A stretch of DNA of 64,000 bases. It comes from Blastomyces gilchristii SLH14081 (lineage: Eukaryota > Ascomycota > Eurotiomycetes > Onygenales > Ajellomycetaceae). Shown here piece by piece: positions 59,903 through 64,000 of this stretch. The DNA lies in assembly GCF_000003855.2 (NCBI RefSeq), contig NW_003101666.1, forward strand, positions 1,411,956 to 1,475,955. The letters are read 5' to 3'. Position 1 is the first letter of the stretch, and every line of letters begins with the position of its first letter. Position numbers and translations under genes: made by a program. The notes under the pieces are model-generated. The model saw only the letters and a program-made list of their open reading frames with translations. It was not told the DNA's origin and ran no database searches.

Positions 59903-60876
59903 CTAGTTGATGATATCACATAGAGATAGTTGTTTAAGAAGCTGTATAAGTGAGCTTAACTATCTTACTTAAATAGTGAGCTTGTAGACTACAGAGTTAT
60001 TGTGAGAATATCACAGATATAATACTTAGTATACTAAGAAGATTGTATAAGATATGCAGTAACTTCTGTATATATTTCAGTAGAAGAAAAGAAATGAAAT
60101 GAATCACTGACTTCTTTAATAAGAAGTCAGCATCTAGCTATTCTATATAGATAATAAGTGAATACTCTTCTCTCATTTCATGAGTGAGAATAGCCAGAGT
60201 AATACCTCAGCAGTGTCTTATTACTAAGAAAGAGTAATCTGCTGATCTTATATAAAAGTAAGATTCTCTTATTTATTAATCAGATCTTTCTATAATATAT
60301 CTGAATAATATCATAGAGTGATTGAAAACCAGTTTGAACAGAATGAAATTATCTGTATAAAAGTAATAAGCTGTGTGAAACTGTAGCAGAGTCTTAACAC
60401 TGTTAGAAGTGTGATAATACTCTTCTCTTTAAAAGTATAATCTCTATACTCTCAAGATTACTGAATTAGAAGTTATCTTTATTATATAATAATAATTATC
60501 AACTGATTAACAGTGCATATACTGTATATAATACAAAGAAATAGATGAGTTTTTCTGCTGACTGTATAGATCTTTCTTTTCTCATCTTCATTTAAATCAA
60601 ATATATGATAAGTGAGTTTCTTATATATCAATTTGAAATGTGAAAAATGTAGTTAATAAGTGACTTACAGATCTCTCATTATATTCTATTCTATATATGA
60701 AATTCTCTGTAAAAGTAATGTATTTTAGAGATAAAGCTAACAGTAATGATAGAATTTTTTGAAAAGATTTCTCTTCTCTATGATATATTTTTCTCTCTCT
60801 TCTCTCATTTATAATAGTGAGTGCATGAGAGCATCATTCTTAGAAGATAATAAGGGACTTATTCTGATGTTTTCTA
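59903..60876. other. AT-rich degenerate repeat DNA
   Basis: CpG-free. It includes the end of transposon B at its left side. No recognisable domain or open frame. Confidence 0.4.
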
Positions 60877-61371
60877 GTGAATAAATGTCTTTATGATGCA
60901 GCTGCAGCCTCTGTGACTGTCAAGAAAGTCAGATTGAAGACAGTGATATCAATGAGCTGTGAGAGCATCACTCTCATTGTCACATCTTCTTCTGCTTCTC
61001 TTATGACTGTGATGATAGTTGCTGTGCCTTGCAGTGAGGTGTTATTTCTTCTACCAGCTGATGTGTCTGTGTCTGATCTGTTCTCTGCTCTCTTCACTGC
61101 TGTTGTGACACCGCCCTCTCTCTCAGTCAATACAGTGATATATGACCTCATGTGATCATTCAGAGAGAAACTCAGAGAGAGCTTGATTCTGAGAACAGTG
61201 ATTCTGAGAAGCTCAATCTGTAGTTTCTCTTCTACAACATGCCTGAGCTCTGCTCAGAATACTACTGAGTTGAGTCTGCAGAGTTCTGTGATTTCTTCAT
61301 CTTCTCTCTATGAAGAGACTTCAGTGCAGTCTCTGACTGATATCACTACTTATCTACACTGTGTTAAATAG
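60877..61371. other. Less-mutated patch in the right repeat block
   Basis: It keeps some CC/GG and CG (CACCGCC at about 61,108) and has open frames on both strands (92 aa +, 86 aa -). The minus reading (LTEREGGVTTAVKRAENRSDTDTS) looks the more protein-like, charged and helical, but matches nothing I know. It may be a gag-like or captured fragment. Confidence 0.35.
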
Positions 61372-64000
61372 CTGAAGAAGAAGAAGATTTTATATACTTA
61401 TCTCTTCTCTCACTCTTATTATTTTCATTACATCTGTAACAATGATTTCTGTCTCTCTGTAAGTATTACTTCACAGAAAGACATTATATCAGCTCTAACA
61501 AGAAGCTTAGATACTTAAGTAGTACAGAGTAAGAATCTCAGAGCTTTAAGTATTAATGAATTTTATCAAGACTGAAGAGATTTCTCTTACTCATCTATAA
61601 AAGAAGATAAAAGTATGAGTCTCTGAGATGAAAAAACATCTCAGAATGACTGACTTTAAGAAGAAGTCAGTCAGCACTGCTATTGAAAATACTATAAAGA
61701 TTAATTACTGATTAAAGAGAATCTTACTTTAATTAAAGCAGATGACTGAGATACTTTATAAGTTAGTAAGTTAATATTTTTATATATTTCTTATACTCTT
61801 CTGTAGTGCTGCAGTACTAACTTCTCAGTAGATAAAGATATCAGTACTGAAGACTTTAATAGTGAAAAATGAGTTTAATAAGAATATAATTATTAATAAG
61901 TAGACTCTGATCTCTCTTTTTACTTTTTCAGTGAGCTGTAGCTCTATTAGAATAGCAGCAGTCTGTAGATTAATAATATTAATCTTTTTATTAATTTTTA
62001 ATATCTCTTTTCTCTAACTGCTTCAGGAATTTTATACTTGTATAGTCTTATTAAACTTCTAAAAAACTCTTTAAGAGAAAATAGAAGAAGAGTGTTACAG
62101 AGTCTATAAGACATCAGCTTATCATTATAAAATTATCTCTAAAAAACTCTTTAAAAAAAATAAGAAGTTTTAAGTAGTATTTCTTACTCAATATCTCTGA
62201 TATATAATAGAATAGTCTCTACTAACTGTTTCATAGCTTATAATCTCTTTCTCAGCATTTTTTAAATGCTTAAGCAGTTTTCATAAATTCTCTGATAATA
62301 AATAATCTTCTTATTTAATAAGATATTAAAGCTTGCTGTAATATATTTATTTATTCAATATTTTCTTTATAAAATATTTAATATCACTCTTGATCTCAAT
62401 ATTATTCAGCTGAGACAGCTTCACTCTGAGATATTACTTATAAAGCTTTAAATAGAAAATGTGAAAAATAGAATGAATTGATTTCAATTCTATGAATAAT
62501 TTCAACTCATATATCTGTTTATTTATTACTCTTATTACTGAGAAAGATTCTAGTTATCACTCACTAAGCTTCTTACACAGTCTTATTATCTTAATATTCT
62601 TTACTGAAAGTAGCACTTAATTCTCTATCAAGAACTTTATTAAAAGATATTTTTAATTATAGTATTTCATCTGTTACTTCTGAGCATAGTGAATACTTTT
62701 TATCATCTTCTTATAAATTTTGTTTAAAAGTTTCAATCTTGCTTTTACTTCTAGTACTGAGAAATACTTTATTCTCTGTATTTATCTGATATTCTAACTG
62801 TCTATTTCTCTCTTTGAAACATCATTTATGATGTCACTGAGTAATAAAGAATTATATTCATAATAAGTATAGAAAGAAGATATCTTTAAGATTACATTCT
62901 TTGTATTATTATATATAAATTCAGCAGTTAGAAGATATTTAAGTCAATCATTCTGATAATATAAATAGAATACTTAAAGATACTGTTCTAGTATCTGATT
63001 CTGATATTCAGTCTGATCATCTATCTGTGAATGAAATACAGTACTAAGAAGATATCTTATTATAAAGTAATAGTAAAAAGCTGATCAGTATTTACTGATG
63101 AAGAGAGATTCTTGATCTGTTATTAACAATTTTAAAGCACTGTGATTATAAATGATAATATCTAAAAACAGATCAGTTAATTCAGAGATTTTAATCTTTT
63201 TATAAGTAGAAATATATCTGATTATCTTTATAAAGTAGTTAACAATGACTAAAATTAAGTTATATTCTTTGACTTTTATTGACTTCAGCAGATCAACTAT
63301 GAAATTCATCAATAGATTCTATTATAAACTCTTTGAAACAGGCAGTGATATTAACTTACTGTATTACTTATACTATGAGATCTTTATTCTTTAATAGATA
63401 TTACAAGTCTTAACATACTTTTTAACATCTATTCAGAGCTTATCTTAAATATATTTATATTTTAGAAGCTTCTCAGTCTTCTCTAATCTGAAGTGCTCTG
63501 TATGAGAATTATTATAATGAATTCTTAATAACTTCTGATACATTGCTCTGCTATGAGAAATGAAGACTGAATCATTCAGCAGTAGAAGTTTATATTCTTC
63601 TAGTTATCAGTGACTTAATTTCTTAGCAGTACTGCTCTGCTCAGAGTCTGTCTTTTTCAAGTTTAAATCAGATTCTTTCTTCTTTAACTTTTAAATTTAA
63701 GCTGTAGTAGAGATGTCTCTCTTCTATAACTTATTAATAAATTTCAAAAGTAGTTGAGTTAAAAGATTGTAGACTGTTTTGTTCTTTATCAATTCAATAA
63801 TTGTAAGATATAATATGAGAAGCTCATAATCTTCAGTGTCAGTTCTCTGTGAGAATCTGAGTTTTCTTTCATCTTCTATACTGAGTCATGCAGCTGTCTT
63901 ACTGACACTGTTTTCAAGCTTCAGAGAATCTCAACTCTCTGCAGTCAGCTTCTTCTGCAGTAATGATAGAGATTCTTTTATAGAATTCTTCTTTATATTA
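61372..64000 (-). mobile_element. Second Ty3/gypsy element, 3' part, running off the window
   Basis: The minus strand encodes gypsy integrase. The zinc-binding region is at about 63,390-63,560 (VKKYVKTCNIY-like words), then the core at 63,085-63,312. The left part (61.4-63.0 kb) is heavily degenerate and the 3' LTR cannot be defined. RT, protease and gag must lie to the right of the window. Confidence 0.65.
63085..63312 (-). pseudogene. Gypsy integrase core fragment
   Basis: An open 75-codon reading with the gypsy pattern MMNFIVDLLKS…YNLILVIVNYF.K……LTDLFLD…LLITDQESLF. The catalytic Asp in the usual VDRFTK is replaced by Asn (VNYF), so the copy would be inactive even without the surrounding stops. 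Confidence 0.75.

Larger units (their letters stand above)
52560..60100 (+). mobile_element. Pogo/Fot1-type Tc1-mariner transposon B, split by hAT copy B
   Basis: Composition switches at about 52,560, near the motif ACAGTGTATGG...CCACACTGT, a possible terminal repeat. The plus strand encodes a Fot1-like transposase starting at 52,652. It is interrupted at 53,983 by the hAT and resumes at 59,770. With one 8-bp duplication removed, the frame is continuous (KLYHQINAVV|KILEDVKNTL). It is a different family from transposon A: the N-termini are unrelated. Confidence 0.78.

Noticed and set aside
1..64000. CRISPR arrays, operons, riboswitches
   Set aside because: No regularly spaced direct repeats, and introns plus transposon types show a eukaryotic genome.

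Overview
The window looks like a filamentous ascomycete chromosome, most likely Eurotiomycetes/Onygenales and perhaps Ajellomycetaceae. The evidence is short spliceosomal introns (72-290 bp), a secreted M28 leucine aminopeptidase, an R3H_assoc/R3H protein, a Hos3/HosB-type deacetylase and a UstYa-family (DUF3328) protein. The species is inference.

The layout is a gene island of about 27 kb (25.2-52.56 kb) between two AT-rich, repeat-filled blocks. The left block (1-25.1 kb) holds a Copia relic, a near-full-length Tad1-like LINE (5' end lost in an 861-base N gap), and a 5'-truncated second LINE copy carrying a nested Ty3/gypsy element with paired LTRs and a 5-bp target duplication. It also holds a pogo-type transposon split by a 5.8-kb hAT element with an 8-bp target duplication. 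The right block (52.56-64 kb) holds a second, different pogo/Fot1-type transposon, split by a second copy of the same hAT in the opposite orientation, and a gypsy integrase fragment running off the end. Both blocks have lost nearly all CpG and, in most elements, CC/GG. This is a RIP-like C-to-T damage pattern.

The island has eight supported genes. They are a DUF1774-like membrane protein (26.1-27.2 kb, -), a leucine aminopeptidase (30.3-31.6, -), an R3H protein (33.7-35.4, +), a UstYa-like oxidase (37.2-38.5, -), a Kex2-type secreted precursor (39.4-39.7, +), a 67-aa cysteine-free secreted protein (41.1, +), a HosB/Hos3 histone deacetylase (45.2-48.8, +) and an uncharacterised basic, probably nuclear protein (50.1-51.9, -). 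A new two-exon gene of 117 aa is proposed at 43.55-44.0 kb (-). Exon structures were rebuilt by hand. For the spliced genes the exon lengths sum to whole codons and the splice phases agree.

The most interesting spot is 37.2-39.7 kb. A UstYa-family gene with both HxxHC motifs intact lies divergent from a small secreted protein with three dibasic sites and two related Trp-containing segments. That is the minimal architecture of a fungal dikaritin-type RiPP locus, with no other cluster enzyme visible. The island also carries short transposon relics, including a Tc1/mariner derivative nested in a second terminal-inverted-repeat element, and a recurring intergenic palindrome (TACGGAGTA).
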